A stretch of 55,110 nucleotides of DNA from Chitinispirillia bacterium (GTDB taxonomy: Bacteria; Fibrobacterota; Chitinivibrionia; Chitinivibrionales; Chitinispirillaceae): positions 1-55,110 of the forward strand of contig WRCH01000004.1 of assembly GCA_009784115.1 (NCBI GenBank), written 5' to 3'. Within the stretch, counting starts at the first letter, position 1, and every line of letters starts with the position of its first letter. Under the pieces are notes generated by a model. The model ran no database searches, was not told the origin of the DNA, and saw nothing but the letters and a program-made list of their open reading frames with translations. Made by a program: the position numbers and the translations under genes. This document shows positions 1-8,060 of the stretch, in pieces.

Positions 1-301
1 ATCAGATTTTAAAGAAAATATAGCCCTGTATCATAACCGTTTTAAATTTACAAATTAGCTTGTATCTTATGATATTTCAAGATGTTAGGGGCTATTATGC
101 CGAATAAATGTGAAAAAGTCGGGGGGTGAGATTATGAAAAAAGCAGTTAAGGCGTACAATCACGTTTCCACCACAAAAGGGGATTCATTATTATCGGAAA
201 ATTCTGTGGCGTAAAATGATTTGACAGCGTGTCAATTAAAAAACCTCAGCCCTTGTCCTTGTTATTCACATCCAGCATATACTATATTGATTATTAAAGC
301 A
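1..301. other. Gene-poor left edge of the window
   Basis: No convincing gene lies between the window edge and malQ. One 26-codon reading frame at 134-214 (+) begins ATG AAA AAA and is preceded by a purine-rich GGGGGGTGAG, which could act as a ribosome binding site. The peptide resembles nothing I know and may be chance or the remains of a gene cut off by the element at 302-464. The rest is AT-rich and featureless to me. Confidence 0.4.
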
Positions 302-464
302 TCTGTCCGGATGTATACCAAATTTCTTGACGAACACCTTTCTTTATGGGAATCTGTCTTTGAGCAGTACGTGCATGCCGCCCGCAAGGGCGGACTACAA
401 GCTGTCTTGAGCGGACAACCAACGTATAATGCGTGAAGGGATCAAGAAATTGGCTCCGGACAGA
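302..464. repeat. MITE-like element with terminal inverted repeats
   Basis: The left end (302-330) and the right end (442-464) are imperfect inverted copies of each other. Both read TCTGTCCGGA, then a short variable stretch, then AATTTCTTGA. The interior holds a perfect hairpin, CCGCCC-GCAA-GGGCGG, near 379-394. No transposase frame is present in the 163 bp, so this looks like a non-autonomous element. It sits directly behind malQ, and the last ~10 codons of malQ run up to its border. A second copy would be needed to prove mobility; I see none in this window. Confidence 0.55.
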
Positions 465-468
465 CTTT

Positions 469-1953
469 TTATAAACAATGACCCGACCCCGGCGCTCTCC
501 CATATATCTTTGTCAACTCCGCAAACCGCTCCATCTTCTTTTTCGCTGGCATAGCTTTTGTCAACCGCCACTGCCAGTTGCCCCACATCACTCCCGGAAT
601 GTTCATGCGATGACCCGTTCCAAGACCAAGTATATCCTGCATCGGTATAATACAAAGCCATGAGGCGCTTCCAAGCGCACAGCGCAGGAACGCATCCGCA
701 AAATTTTTCTCTGTGCAGTTTAAGTAATCACAGATTAACTTTTTGTATGGTTCTGACAAAAGGGAGAACCAGCTTTGCGAAGTGTCATTATCATGAGTGC
801 CCGTATAGGTCACGCTGTCTTTTGTAATGTTATAGGGAAGATAGGGGTTAGCCGGATTTGCGTCAAACGCGAATTGAAGAATTTTCATTCCGGGTGCGTT
901 TATATCTTCGCGCAGTTTTGTTACATCGGGGGTGATGTCGCCCAAATCTTCCGCTATAAAAGGCAGCTCGCCAAGAGCCTCTTTTATCGTTTGAAAAAAG
1001 TGAAGCCCCGGCCCCTTTCTCCACTCTCCGTTGATGGCGGTAGCGCTTGCCGCGGGAACGGCCCAATAAGAATCAAACGCTCTGAAGTGGTCTATGCGGA
1101 TATAATCAACAAGCTCCAATGTTTTTTGAATGCGGCCTCTCCACCACGCGTAGCCGTTCTCGCGCATTGTATCCCATCTGTAAAGAGGATTGCCCCACAG
1201 CTGGCCGGTCTCGCTGAAGTAATCCGGCGGAACGCCGGCAACGCTTATCGGCCTTGCCTCTGTGTCAAATAAGAATTCCGAAGGCTGCGCCCAAGTATCA
1301 GAGCTGTCATACGCTGTATAAAAAGGGATATCACCAATTATCAACACATTTTTCTGCTTTGCGTAAGCGCGTACTTTTCCCCACTGCTTAAAGAACAGAT
1401 ACTGGATAAATTTTTGATAACGCAGTTCCTGTCCATGCTCACTAATCACCGATTCAAGCGCAACGGCATCTCTAAGTTTATAAGCGCTCTCCCACTCCCA
1501 CCAAGGGCGCTCCTTATGGAGCTTTTTTATAACTCTGAAAAGAGCGTAATCCGCAAGCCACCAGTTTTCTTTATTGCAAAAGTCAATAAAATCATTCGTA
1601 TCTGTAAACTTACCAAACGCTTTGCGCAATAGTTTTTCTTTCTCGGTGATAACAGGCCCAAACTCCACATGTTCATCTGACAATTTTGGATAGGATTTCA
1701 AATCGGCTTTTGAAAGCAGGCCATCCTTTACAAGTTCATCGGGTGAAACAAGAAGAGTATTACCGGCAAAGGAGCAGAATGTCTGATAGGGAGAATCTCC
1801 ATACCCTGTAGGGCCAAGCGGACAAAACTGCCAGAACAGCTGCTGGTTTGAAGACAACAGATCTATCCATGCCAAAGCGGATTCGCTCAGATCCCCTATT
1901 CCGTAAGGGGATGGAAGTGAAGTGGGGTGGAGAAAAATACCGGAAGCTCTCAT
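469..1953 (-). CDS. malQ: 4-alpha-glucanotransferase (amylomaltase, GH77)
   Basis: MalQ transfers alpha-1,4-glucan segments between maltodextrins in the cytoplasm, producing glucose and longer chains for glycogen phosphorylase. The 494-residue length is typical of bacterial MalQ. The sequence opens with the characteristic ASGIFLHPTSLPSPYGIGDLS and carries the GH77 blocks DIPFYTAYDSSDTWA, DYIRIDHFRAFDSYWAVPA (catalytic Asp), IAEDLGDITPDV (acid/base Glu) and YTGTHDNDT. The start is supported by AAGGATAATCTT just upstream of ATG. The last residues after KIYGR (APGSGHCL) look like extra sequence next to the element at 302-464; most MalQ proteins end near that point. It belongs functionally with glgP (42810) and the GH13 and GH31 genes in this window. 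Confidence 0.95.
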   Translation of the reverse strand: MRASGIFLHPTSLPSPYGIGDLSESALAWIDLLSSNQQLFWQFCPLGPTGYGDSPYQTFCSFAGNTLLVSPDELVKDGLLSKADLKSYPKLSDEHVEFGPVITEKEKLLRKAFGKFTDTNDFIDFCNKENWWLADYALFRVIKKLHKERPWWEWESAYKLRDAVALESVISEHGQELRYQKFIQYLFFKQWGKVRAYAKQKNVLIIGDIPFYTAYDSSDTWAQPSEFLFDTEARPISVAGVPPDYFSETGQLWGNPLYRWDTMRENGYAWWRGRIQKTLELVDYIRIDHFRAFDSYWAVPAASATAINGEWRKGPGLHFFQTIKEALGELPFIAEDLGDITPDVTKLREDINAPGMKILQFAFDANPANPYLPYNITKDSVTYTGTHDNDTSQSWFSLLSEPYKKLICDYLNCTEKNFADAFLRCALGSASWLCIIPMQDILGLGTGHRMNIPGVMWGNWQWRLTKAMPAKKKMERFAELTKIYGRAPGSGHCL

Positions 1954-2042
1954 AAGATTATCCTTTTAATGGTCATTTTTAGTAATATTGCGTGTTTTTG
2001 ACAGACTCATAATATAATTTAATTCAGAGCAGCGGTGTTACT

Positions 2043-3203
2043 TCACCTCGATTTGTAGACACCTGTTATCTTCTTCACCTGCTTTTCAATATCATGCTCC
2101 CTGCGCGCATACTCTGCTCCGTGCATTCCCATCTCTTTTCGCATAGTTGGATTTTGAGCGAGCGTACAGAGATTTTTTGCTAATGCGTCAACATCTTTTT
2201 CTGCGCAGAGCAGACCTGAATGCTCATGAGATACTATATTTGGGATATCGCAGTGAAGAGTACCGACAACCGGAATTCCGGCGCACAGCGCCTCAATTAC
2301 TACAACCGGAGCGCCGCCTTCAGTATCTCCGTCTTTTGCGTGGATGCTTGGCGCGAGAACTATATCTATCGTTTTAAGCAGATCAAGGTATTGCGAAACA
2401 GGTTTCATTCCATGAAATACAGCTTTTTCCATAACACCCGCTTGTCTAAGGATATTTTCCATTGACTTGCGGTAAATTCCGTCGCCAAGCAGATGAAGCT
2501 CAAGATCAACAGAACAATCGTTAACAGCTTTTATGAATGCTTTCACAGCGTAGACAGCGCCTTTTTTTTCACGGCCAAGACCTGTAAATAAAATTTTTAC
2601 AGGTGAATTTTCCGGTTTAGGCGGATTTATACCGATTTTGCTTATGTCAATCCCAAGTTTAATAACATTAATTTTTTCACGGCTGCACCCGCGCTCCTCT
2701 AAACAGCGCCCCATGTGCTCGCCCTCAACAATGAAAGCTGCTCCAATGTCAAAAACTTTTCTGCTGCGGCTTGCCCAAAACGGTTTACGCAAAAGACTCG
2801 TCACATCCTGACCATAGCAGGTAGTTACAAGCGGAATTTTACTGCGTTTTATAAGATGATAATTACGCCATGATTCTAATAAAAAATGTCCGTGAAGAAT
2901 GTTTGGTTTAACTTGTTCGATGACAGTAGAATGCGGTTTTGCCGGGTACTGCTCAAAAAGTTTGTGAAAAAAGCGGGCGGGAACAGAGCGCAGTCCGGTA
3001 GAAGTACAGATCGGATATACTTCACTAAAAGGAAATTTTTCAGGACTAATCATTCGTTGACATAAAACAGTAGATGTACATTCTTTGTTATATATAAGCT
3101 GATTATAAATCCAGTTTTGAGTAACGGGCAGATAGTATGTGATAAAATGGCAGACTTTTAACGGCGCGGCGATGCTGTTAGTTGGATGATTGACAATATC
3201 CAT
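2043..3203 (-). CDS. Glycosyltransferase family 4 (GT-B fold)
   Basis: A 386-residue glycosyltransferase of the group 1/GT4 type, resembling the exopolysaccharide enzymes related to WcaL. The N-terminal half starts with a CHFITYYLPVTQNWIYNQL strand and carries NILHGHF and TCYGQDV motifs. The C-terminal nucleotide-sugar domain has FTGLGREKKG and the diagnostic EGGAPVVVIEALCAGIPVVGT block with its E-x7-E pattern. It would transfer a sugar from a nucleotide donor to a lipid or polysaccharide acceptor on the cytoplasmic side; donor and acceptor cannot be read from the sequence. It lies 8 bp downstream of the RNase D-like gene on the same strand, so they are probably co-transcribed. No strong Shine-Dalgarno precedes the start. 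Confidence 0.85.
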   Translation of the reverse strand: MDIVNHPTNSIAAPLKVCHFITYYLPVTQNWIYNQLIYNKECTSTVLCQRMISPEKFPFSEVYPICTSTGLRSVPARFFHKLFEQYPAKPHSTVIEQVKPNILHGHFLLESWRNYHLIKRSKIPLVTTCYGQDVTSLLRKPFWASRSRKVFDIGAAFIVEGEHMGRCLEERGCSREKINVIKLGIDISKIGINPPKPENSPVKILFTGLGREKKGAVYAVKAFIKAVNDCSVDLELHLLGDGIYRKSMENILRQAGVMEKAVFHGMKPVSQYLDLLKTIDIVLAPSIHAKDGDTEGGAPVVVIEALCAGIPVVGTLHCDIPNIVSHEHSGLLCAEKDVDALAKNLCTLAQNPTMRKEMGMHGAEYARREHDIEKQVKKITGVYKSR

Positions 3204-3211
3204 AAAATTTT

Positions 3212-4204
3212 TTAGGCTGCCGGTTGTAATGCTGAACTGTGTTTACGTTTTTTTCTTTTAGGCGGAGGTAATGGAAGATGCGGTGATTGCACCGCCTTAT
3301 CATACAGCGCCTGAATTGCTTGACGGCTTATCCGTTTGTGAACTTTTCTGCCCCGATTTATCTCAATTTCAATCGCAGATACCAAATCTTTACTGCTGTT
3401 AATAATGTTTTTAAGAGCGCTCTTTGACAAAATATATCCAACCGGACAGTTTAACTTTTCCCCGAGCAGTTCTCTAAAAATCCACACGGTTGCTGATTTA
3501 AGCCGCTTCTCATAACTCATCCGCATATAGCCCGGATATCTGACTTGATATTGACAGTGCTGATTTATAACAAAATTTCGCTCGCTTACGCTTATTGTTG
3601 AGTTAATGTATGTTGTATAAAGTTTTCTTTCAACAAGCTCATCCGCAAACTTTTGCTCGATCTCAAGCAATTTTAAAACGTCATTTATTGCGTATTCCAT
3701 AAGCTCGGGTTTTATTGGGCGGATAAGCCAGTTTGCTCTTTGGAAAGAGTCTTTTTTGTTTTTATCAATATTAAGATAGTTTGCGATATTTATCGGCAGT
3801 CCCAAAAGTTTTTGCGCTGCCGCGATATCATTCACAGGGGCAATAGTACAGCCAAGTACATTTTGCGCCATGAAGACATCGTTGCTAAAAGAGAACATGA
3901 TCTTCGTTATGTCCGCACAAGTAAGAAACTCTCTGAGTACAGGATTATTACCCATTCGCAATACATCAATAATTACCGACTCTTCTCCGTCAAAGCACTG
4001 AAATATAGAGATAGAATACTTGTAACGAAACGAACCTTGATCACCTTCCATATCAAGCGCAATCTTTTTAATCTGTTTTTTGCGCAGATTATCAAGGTAA
4101 TTTTTCAATTCCTCTTCGGTAACTATAACACGGTTAATAACCGTTCTTGGTTCCTGTGATTGGCATTTTTGCGGCTGACGAAAATTTTCTGTTGCTGAAA
4201 TCAT
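3212..4204 (-). CDS. RNase D-like 3'-5' exonuclease (DEDDy family)
   Basis: A 330-residue protein with an RNase D-type exonuclease domain at about residues 35-200. Motif I is LDMEGD (metal-binding Asp and Glu), motif II is the region KIMFSFSNDVFMAQNVLG, and motif III is YAINDVLKLLEI, which matches the Y-x3-D signature of the DEDDy subgroup. In other bacteria RNase D trims tRNA and other small RNA precursors. The C-terminal part (about 215-330) is basic, ends in PPPKRKKRKH, and may bind RNA; I cannot tell whether it is an HRDC domain. It is the first gene of a two-gene unit with the GT4 gene. Whether it is orthologous to rnd is unsure. Confidence 0.8.
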   Translation of the reverse strand: MISATENFRQPQKCQSQEPRTVINRVIVTEEELKNYLDNLRKKQIKKIALDMEGDQGSFRYKYSISIFQCFDGEESVIIDVLRMGNNPVLREFLTCADITKIMFSFSNDVFMAQNVLGCTIAPVNDIAAAQKLLGLPINIANYLNIDKNKKDSFQRANWLIRPIKPELMEYAINDVLKLLEIEQKFADELVERKLYTTYINSTISVSERNFVINQHCQYQVRYPGYMRMSYEKRLKSATVWIFRELLGEKLNCPVGYILSKSALKNIINSSKDLVSAIEIEINRGRKVHKRISRQAIQALYDKAVQSPHLPLPPPKRKKRKHSSALQPAA

Positions 4205-4386
4205 ATACTGTCGGTCAATTTTTGAGAATAATTATATCATACAAATTTATACGGATTACGTCAATTATGTATCGTGATTTTCGTTTCATAATTCTTACTG
4301 TAAAATACGTATTATGTCATTAAAAAGTAAACTTTTTGAAAAATTCATACGAAATTTGACTGGCATGACTGAAAATCATGATATAG

Positions 4387-4451
4387 ATTGGAATTGCGGT
4401 TTTGGGGTTGAGGGCTGAGGATTAGGGAATAAATGCAACTCTGTCCCCAAA
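4387..4451. repeat. R1 repeat, left copy flanking the KilA-N gene
   Basis: About 65 bp containing a G-rich tract (TTGCGG...GGGGTTGAGG), then TTAGGGAATAAATGCAACT and the core CTCTGTCCCCAAA. A second copy in the same orientation lies at 5576-5641, just behind the KilA-N gene, at roughly 80% identity by eye. The core is the reverse complement of the GGGGACGGAGTTGC motif found at several other places here. The rest of the 502-bp gap at 4205-4706 is AT-rich and I see no gene or RNA in it. Confidence 0.7.
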
Positions 4452-4706
4452 GTTTAAAAGTTTAAAATCCTGATAGAAATTAGCTTGTCTGTTCCGGTGT
4501 ATATTCGTATCCTAATTCTTTCAACTTTGATTTTGTAAAGTCCAAAATTTAAGGAACAAAAAAAATTTTGCCTTTAAGTACGAATTCTTGTATTTTTCTA
4601 TTCTATATCTCGGCAGTCTTATCTTTCTAAGTTCCCAATTTCAAAAATCTCACAGCATAATCCGGCATTTTAAATGTTGTTTATTAAACAATAGGGAGAT
4701 CATATT

Positions 4707-5564
4707 ATGGCAGACAGAGCTTTTAAGGGAAAAATTATTGCACAAGGTACAGAAATTGCCGTATTATCGCAAGGCAGAGATGATGACTTTATCAGTCTTA
4801 CCGATATTGCGCGATATAAAAATCTGGAATTTCCAAGTGATGTCATCCAAAATTGGATGAGAAACCGCAGTACCGTTGAATTTATTGGTCTATGGGAACG
4901 TATTAACAACCCAAATTTCAATTACCTCGAATTCGAGGTAATTGACCGAGAAGCCGGACGTAACGCTTTTGTACTTACGCCGCGAAAATGGATTGAGAGC
5001 GTTAACGCTATAGGTATGATTTCGAAACAAGGCAGATACGCCGTAACTTTCGCCCACAAGGACATCGCCTTCAAATTCGCCTCTTGGATTTCCGCTGAAT
5101 TCGAACTGTACATAATAAAAGACTATCAACGCCTGAAATCTGATGAAAACAGCCGCATTTCATTAGATTGGAATGTTAAACGGATACTTGCAAAGGTGAA
5201 TTACAGAATACACACCGACGCTGTACGCGACCATTTAGTACCGCCGGAACTAACAGCACGGCAAAAATCTTTCGTATACGCAGACGAAGCCGATTTATTA
5301 AACACCGCCCTTTTTGGTATGACTGCCGCCGAATGGCGAACAGCAAATTCGGAAAAAGACGGAAATATGCGCGATTACGCAACAATAGAGCAACTGCTCG
5401 TACTTGCCAACCTTGAAAATATTAACGCCCTTTACATCAGTAAAAGATTGCCGCCGAGAGAAAGGGTAGCGGAACTTAACCGCATTGCAAGAATTCAGCT
5501 CGCCGCGATAATCAATTCTAACGGGGTGAAACAGCTTGATGAGCTTGATGAAAGAGGCTCTTAA
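4707..5564 (+). CDS. KilA-N domain protein
   Basis: A 285-residue soluble protein. Residues about 8-135 match the KilA-N domain, a DNA-binding module common in phages and mobile elements: FISLTDIARYKN, IQNWMRNRSTVEFIGLWE, the FNYLEFEVIDREAG block, and FTLTPRKW-like VLTPRKWIE with HKDIAFKFASWIS. The C-terminal half (about 150-285) is helical and charged, resembling the tails of chromosomal KilA-N genes often annotated as hypothetical. ATG follows AGGGAGATCATATT, a good ribosome binding site. The gene is alone on the plus strand and bracketed by two R1 direct repeats, so it looks like a cassette. The function is unknown; DNA binding is inferred from the domain. Confidence 0.85.
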   Translation: MADRAFKGKIIAQGTEIAVLSQGRDDDFISLTDIARYKNLEFPSDVIQNWMRNRSTVEFIGLWERINNPNFNYLEFEVIDREAGRNAFVLTPRKWIESVNAIGMISKQGRYAVTFAHKDIAFKFASWISAEFELYIIKDYQRLKSDENSRISLDWNVKRILAKVNYRIHTDAVRDHLVPPELTARQKSFVYADEADLLNTALFGMTAAEWRTANSEKDGNMRDYATIEQLLVLANLENINALYISKRLPPRERVAELNRIARIQLAAIINSNGVKQLDELDERGS

Positions 5565-5575
5565 TATTGTGGGAA

Positions 5576-5641
5576 ATTGGGGTTGCGGTTGGCGGGGTTG
5601 AGGCTTGGGAGTTAGGGAAAAAACGCAACTCCATCCCCAAA
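5576..5641. repeat. R1 repeat, right copy flanking the KilA-N gene
   Basis: It parallels the 4387-4451 copy: a GGGGTTGCGG-type tract, TTGAGGCTTGGGAGTTAGGG, then ACGCAACTCCATCCCCAAA. It starts 11 bp after the KilA-N stop codon. With the left copy it makes a direct-repeat pair about 1.19 kb apart. Confidence 0.7.
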
Positions 5642-5681
5642 TTTAATATTTGCTGTGCATATTTTTTGCGTATTTAAAAAA

Positions 5682-5726
5682 ATAACTATTGCGAATAATT
5701 CGTAATTTAGTTATATTTCGTATAAT
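5682..5726 (+). promoter_or_regulatory. Operator palindrome and -10 box of the toxin-antitoxin operon
   Basis: 5682-5714 is a nested inverted repeat. The outer arms are ATAACTA and TAGTTAT; inside them is the near-palindrome TTGCGAATAATTCGTAA. A perfect -10 hexamer TATAAT follows at 5721-5726, then AAGGAG at 5738-5743 and the antitoxin ATG at 5750. Phd/YefM antitoxins repress their own operons by binding such palindromes, so this is the likely autoregulatory site. A clear -35 is not visible. Confidence 0.65.
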
Positions 5727-5749
5727 GGGTCTTTTTCAAGGAGATTTCT

Positions 5750-6025
5750 ATGAATTACCACATCCCTGTCAGCGAATTTAAGAACGAAATATCTGAGACT
5801 CTCAACCGCGTTGCATACTCCGGTGACAGTATTGCGCTCCAGCGGCACGGAAAGGACGTAGCTGTTATAATCTCTGTGAAGAAATACGAGCTTTTGGAGC
5901 ACATATTGGAACGCATGGAGGATGAAGAAGATATTAAAGACGCTCTTAAAGCACGCGAAGAAATTAAATCAGGCAAAGATAAGGTAATCAAATGGGATGA
6001 TGTCAAAGGAGAATTCGGCTTTTAA
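5750..6025 (+). CDS. Phd/YefM-family antitoxin
   Basis: A 91-residue type II antitoxin. The N-terminal half (YHIPVSEFKNEISETLNRVAYSGDSIALQRHGKDVAVII) is a typical Phd/YefM DNA-binding fold, including the pattern in which the antitoxin blocks access to a residue or gene by repressing it. The charged tail after residue 60 (EDEEDIKDALKAREEIKSGKDK) is the part expected to wrap the toxin. A strong AAGGAG site sits 6 bases before ATG. Its stop codon overlaps the toxin start (TAATG), giving tight translational coupling. It is probably controlled by the operator at 5682-5726. Confidence 0.9.
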   Translation: MNYHIPVSEFKNEISETLNRVAYSGDSIALQRHGKDVAVIISVKKYELLEHILERMEDEEDIKDALKAREEIKSGKDKVIKWDDVKGEFGF

Positions 6026-6291
6026 TGCCCTCTGTCTATACTGTTACTATTAAAGGAAGTGCGTTGAAAGTACTGCGAAAACTTCCAAAACTAATTGCCA
6101 AGCAAATATCTGGATACATAAACGGATTATCAGCGAACCCGCGCCCTGCCGGTTGTAAAAAACTTAAAGGTACAAACAGCTTGTACCGTGTCAGATCTGG
6201 CGATTTCCGTATTGTATATGAAATACATGACGCTAAGTTAATTGTGCTTGTGGTCAAGGTTGGCCATAGGAAAGATGTTTATCAGTTCTGA
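6025..6291 (+). CDS. RelE/ParE-superfamily toxin
   Basis: An 88-residue basic protein of the RelE fold: YTVTIKGSALKVLRKLPKLIAKQI at the start, NPRPAGCKKLKG in the middle, and LYRVRSGDFRIVYEIHDAKLIVLVVKVGHRKDVY at the end. The YRVR-GDFRIVYE and VGHRKDVY blocks are those of RelE-type mRNA interferases, which cut mRNA in the ribosomal A site. The final HRKDVY supplies the usual basic and tyrosine residues, so it should be active. It is paired with the upstream antitoxin with a one-base overlap. RelE rather than ParE activity is the better guess, but the fold alone does not settle it. Confidence 0.9.
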   Translation: MPSVYTVTIKGSALKVLRKLPKLIAKQISGYINGLSANPRPAGCKKLKGTNSLYRVRSGDFRIVYEIHDAKLIVLVVKVGHRKDVYQF

Positions 6292-6351
6292 TAATCACAG
6301 ACGCTTCACAAATTACTTTTGGGAGAAGCAAGGAGAACATTGATTTGGTAA

Positions 6352-6384
6352 GATAGGAAATAAGAGTAACAGCGTCCCCTAAGT
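6352..6384. repeat. Decayed R1-like copy behind the toxin gene
   Basis: GATAGGAAATAAGAGTAACA followed by GCGTCCCCTAAGTT resembles the R1 core (AGGGAATAAATGCAACT...GTCCCCAAA) with several changes. It would mark the right edge of the KilA-N/TA island. The similarity is by eye only. Confidence 0.35.
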
Positions 6385-6410
6385 TGAAATAGTTTATTTA
6401 TCATTGTTTT

Positions 6411-6872
6411 TCAGAAAATACGGAAGCATCCGCCTTCACTAATTACGGTATAATAATGTTCTTGTCTTAGTTTAGCATAATCTTTGAACGCTTCTTCCAA
6501 GCTATTTTTTGTATTTTCTGCCATTTCGTCTAATTGATTATTAAACTTCTCTATCCAAGATTTTTCGGCAAATTTTGCGACGATAGCCTCTGCCGATATT
6601 GTAACACCAAAACCGATCATGTGACCAATTATCGGTATTATTTTTCCAATTCCTTTTGCTCCACCCACTGCTGTTGTAGCTTTAGCTGATGCTTTAGTAC
6701 CGACTTTGGTTATAGTCCTTTGTAAAGCATCATCGACACATTTTGATATAATATCATATATCATAAAATTTGGTATTAATACTCCGTATTCACTTGTACA
6801 AGAAGATTCACAAACAGATTCATCGTACTCTTCATTTGTAAAAACAATTTTGTCCACCTGCCCGCTTCTCAA
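6411..6872 (-). CDS. Hypothetical protein with Gly-rich hydrophobic segment
   Basis: I do not recognise this 153-residue protein. It has an acidic, Cys-containing N-terminus (ESSCTSEYGV), then an Ala/Thr/Gly-rich stretch leading into a hydrophobic segment, GIGKIIPIIGHMIGFGVTIS, at about residues 73-93, which could insert in a membrane. A charged amphipathic C-terminus follows (FNNQLDEMAENTKNSLEEAFKDYAKL). It lies 11 bp downstream of the GH5 gene, but its content does not suggest sugar metabolism. The start is unsure: the frame opens with TTG only 2 bases after AAGGAG, and a GTG 15 bases further on is another option. The glycine-rich hydrophobic helix is a pattern seen in small toxins and EcsC-like proteins, but that is a guess. 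Confidence 0.55.
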   Translation of the reverse strand: MRSGQVDKIVFTNEEYDESVCESSCTSEYGVLIPNFMIYDIISKCVDDALQRTITKVGTKASAKATTAVGGAKGIGKIIPIIGHMIGFGVTISAEAIVAKFAEKSWIEKFNNQLDEMAENTKNSLEEAFKDYAKLRQEHYYTVISEGGCFRIF

Positions 6873-6883
6873 TTCTCCTTAGT

Positions 6884-7957
6884 CTAATACTTCCTTAACA
6901 CCTCAAGCACCGGATTATTTATTCTCTCAGGATTATTATACTGAGGCAGTTTCTCGTGAAGTTTTTCCCCGGTAGAGATTATCCCGAAATCCAAATTTTT
7001 ATAATTCCAGTATGAAAACCCTATTTCCATCTCTTTTAATACAGAAAGCAGATCGTTATACCACGCGAGCTGAGCGTTAAGCTCCACCGGAGTGTACACG
7101 CCGAACTCATTGCATATTATCGCGGCGTTATACTTTTTTCTAAACGCGTTGACAGGTTCCATCTCTTCCATGAAACGGTTTCTATCCCACTTGCCTTTTG
7201 AAAGCACAAGGCCATACTTACGGGTGAAACCCGGCCCGTAATCAGATGGGTAAGTCCGCGCAATCTGTATTTCCGGTTCGTTAATCATCCACGGGGCGAA
7301 TTGATGAGTGAAGAGAAGCGGCTCGTAAAAGTGTACGCTGTAAATTACGTTATCATCCTCAAACGGCGTAAGATCATTAAAAGTGCTTGGCCAGTTCCAC
7401 ATATTGGAACCTGTTACAATGGTTGACTTAGGAGCAAATTTGCGAATTTCAGCGCATAGTTGATCTTTTACCTTGTTCCAAATCTCAGCGGTCGGCGCTA
7501 CAGGCTCATTGAGTGATTCAAAGAGTACGTGGCTTTCATTACCGTAGCGTTCCGCGATGTAAGCCCATATTTTTTTCGCTTTGTTGATGTACGTTTCATC
7601 AGCAAAAAGTTTTTGAACCGGACTTTTCGTACTGTCCGCAAAATCATGGCCCGGGCATTCGTGAAGGTCAATCATAAGTTTAAGGCCGTTATCTTTTGAC
7701 AATTGTACCGCTCTATCAAGATTCTTGATTCTGTTCTCTAAAGGTTTCTCATCATCATCAAAAAACAGATAAGAATCTACCGGAATACGTACATGGTCAA
7801 ATCCCCACTTTTTTACATTTGCAAAATCGCCGTTACCTATAAAGGTTTCCATGTGGATGTCTATTCCGGGAAACCTTTCCGGGTCTTTCTCCTCTATTGC
7901 GTCTATCTGGCTTAGCCAGCCGCCAAAATTTAATCCGCGCATTCTTGTTGTGGTCAT
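6884..7957 (-). CDS. GH5-family endoglucanase-like glycoside hydrolase, cytoplasmic
   Basis: A 357-residue single-domain GH5 enzyme. The beta/alpha-barrel starts at MRGLNFGGWLS and shows KKWGFDHVRIPVD, LMIDLHECPG, the acid/base Glu in LFESLNEP (about residue 151), YSVHFYEP and the nucleophile Glu in IICNEFGVY (about residue 284), then FSYWNYKN at the end. GH5 enzymes cleave beta-1,4-glucans or related beta-linked sugars. There is no signal peptide, so it probably acts on imported oligosaccharides such as cello-oligomers. I chose ATG at 7957 because TTGGAGATAACAAA precedes it; a frame extending to 7999 would run into repeat R2 and lacks a binding site. It lies downstream of the GH13 gene on the same strand. 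Confidence 0.88.
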   Translation of the reverse strand: MTTTRMRGLNFGGWLSQIDAIEEKDPERFPGIDIHMETFIGNGDFANVKKWGFDHVRIPVDSYLFFDDDEKPLENRIKNLDRAVQLSKDNGLKLMIDLHECPGHDFADSTKSPVQKLFADETYINKAKKIWAYIAERYGNESHVLFESLNEPVAPTAEIWNKVKDQLCAEIRKFAPKSTIVTGSNMWNWPSTFNDLTPFEDDNVIYSVHFYEPLLFTHQFAPWMINEPEIQIARTYPSDYGPGFTRKYGLVLSKGKWDRNRFMEEMEPVNAFRKKYNAAIICNEFGVYTPVELNAQLAWYNDLLSVLKEMEIGFSYWNYKNLDFGIISTGEKLHEKLPQYNNPERINNPVLEVLRKY

Positions 7958-8000
7958 TTTGTTATCTCCAATTTTTGTTATGGGTTTGTCACAAAACAAA

Positions 8001-8053
8001 CCGCGATGGGTTAAAACCCACCGCTACACTCTTCGCTCCCCTAAAGGGGCGCG
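8001..8053. repeat. R2 repeat between the GH13 and GH5 genes
   Basis: Two small hairpins in series: GATGGGTTAAAACCCACC, then CTCCCCTAAAGGGGCGCG. The reverse complement matches the 50554-50604 copy (CCCCTTTAGGGG ... GGTGGGTTTTAACCC). The layout is that of REP-type elements. It fills the gap between the two glycoside hydrolase genes. Confidence 0.65.
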
Positions 8054-8060
8054 GGAAAAA

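Noticed and set aside
775-1272. 165-codon plus-strand frame opposite malQ
   Set aside because: Shadow of malQ; the GH77 motifs are all on the other strand.
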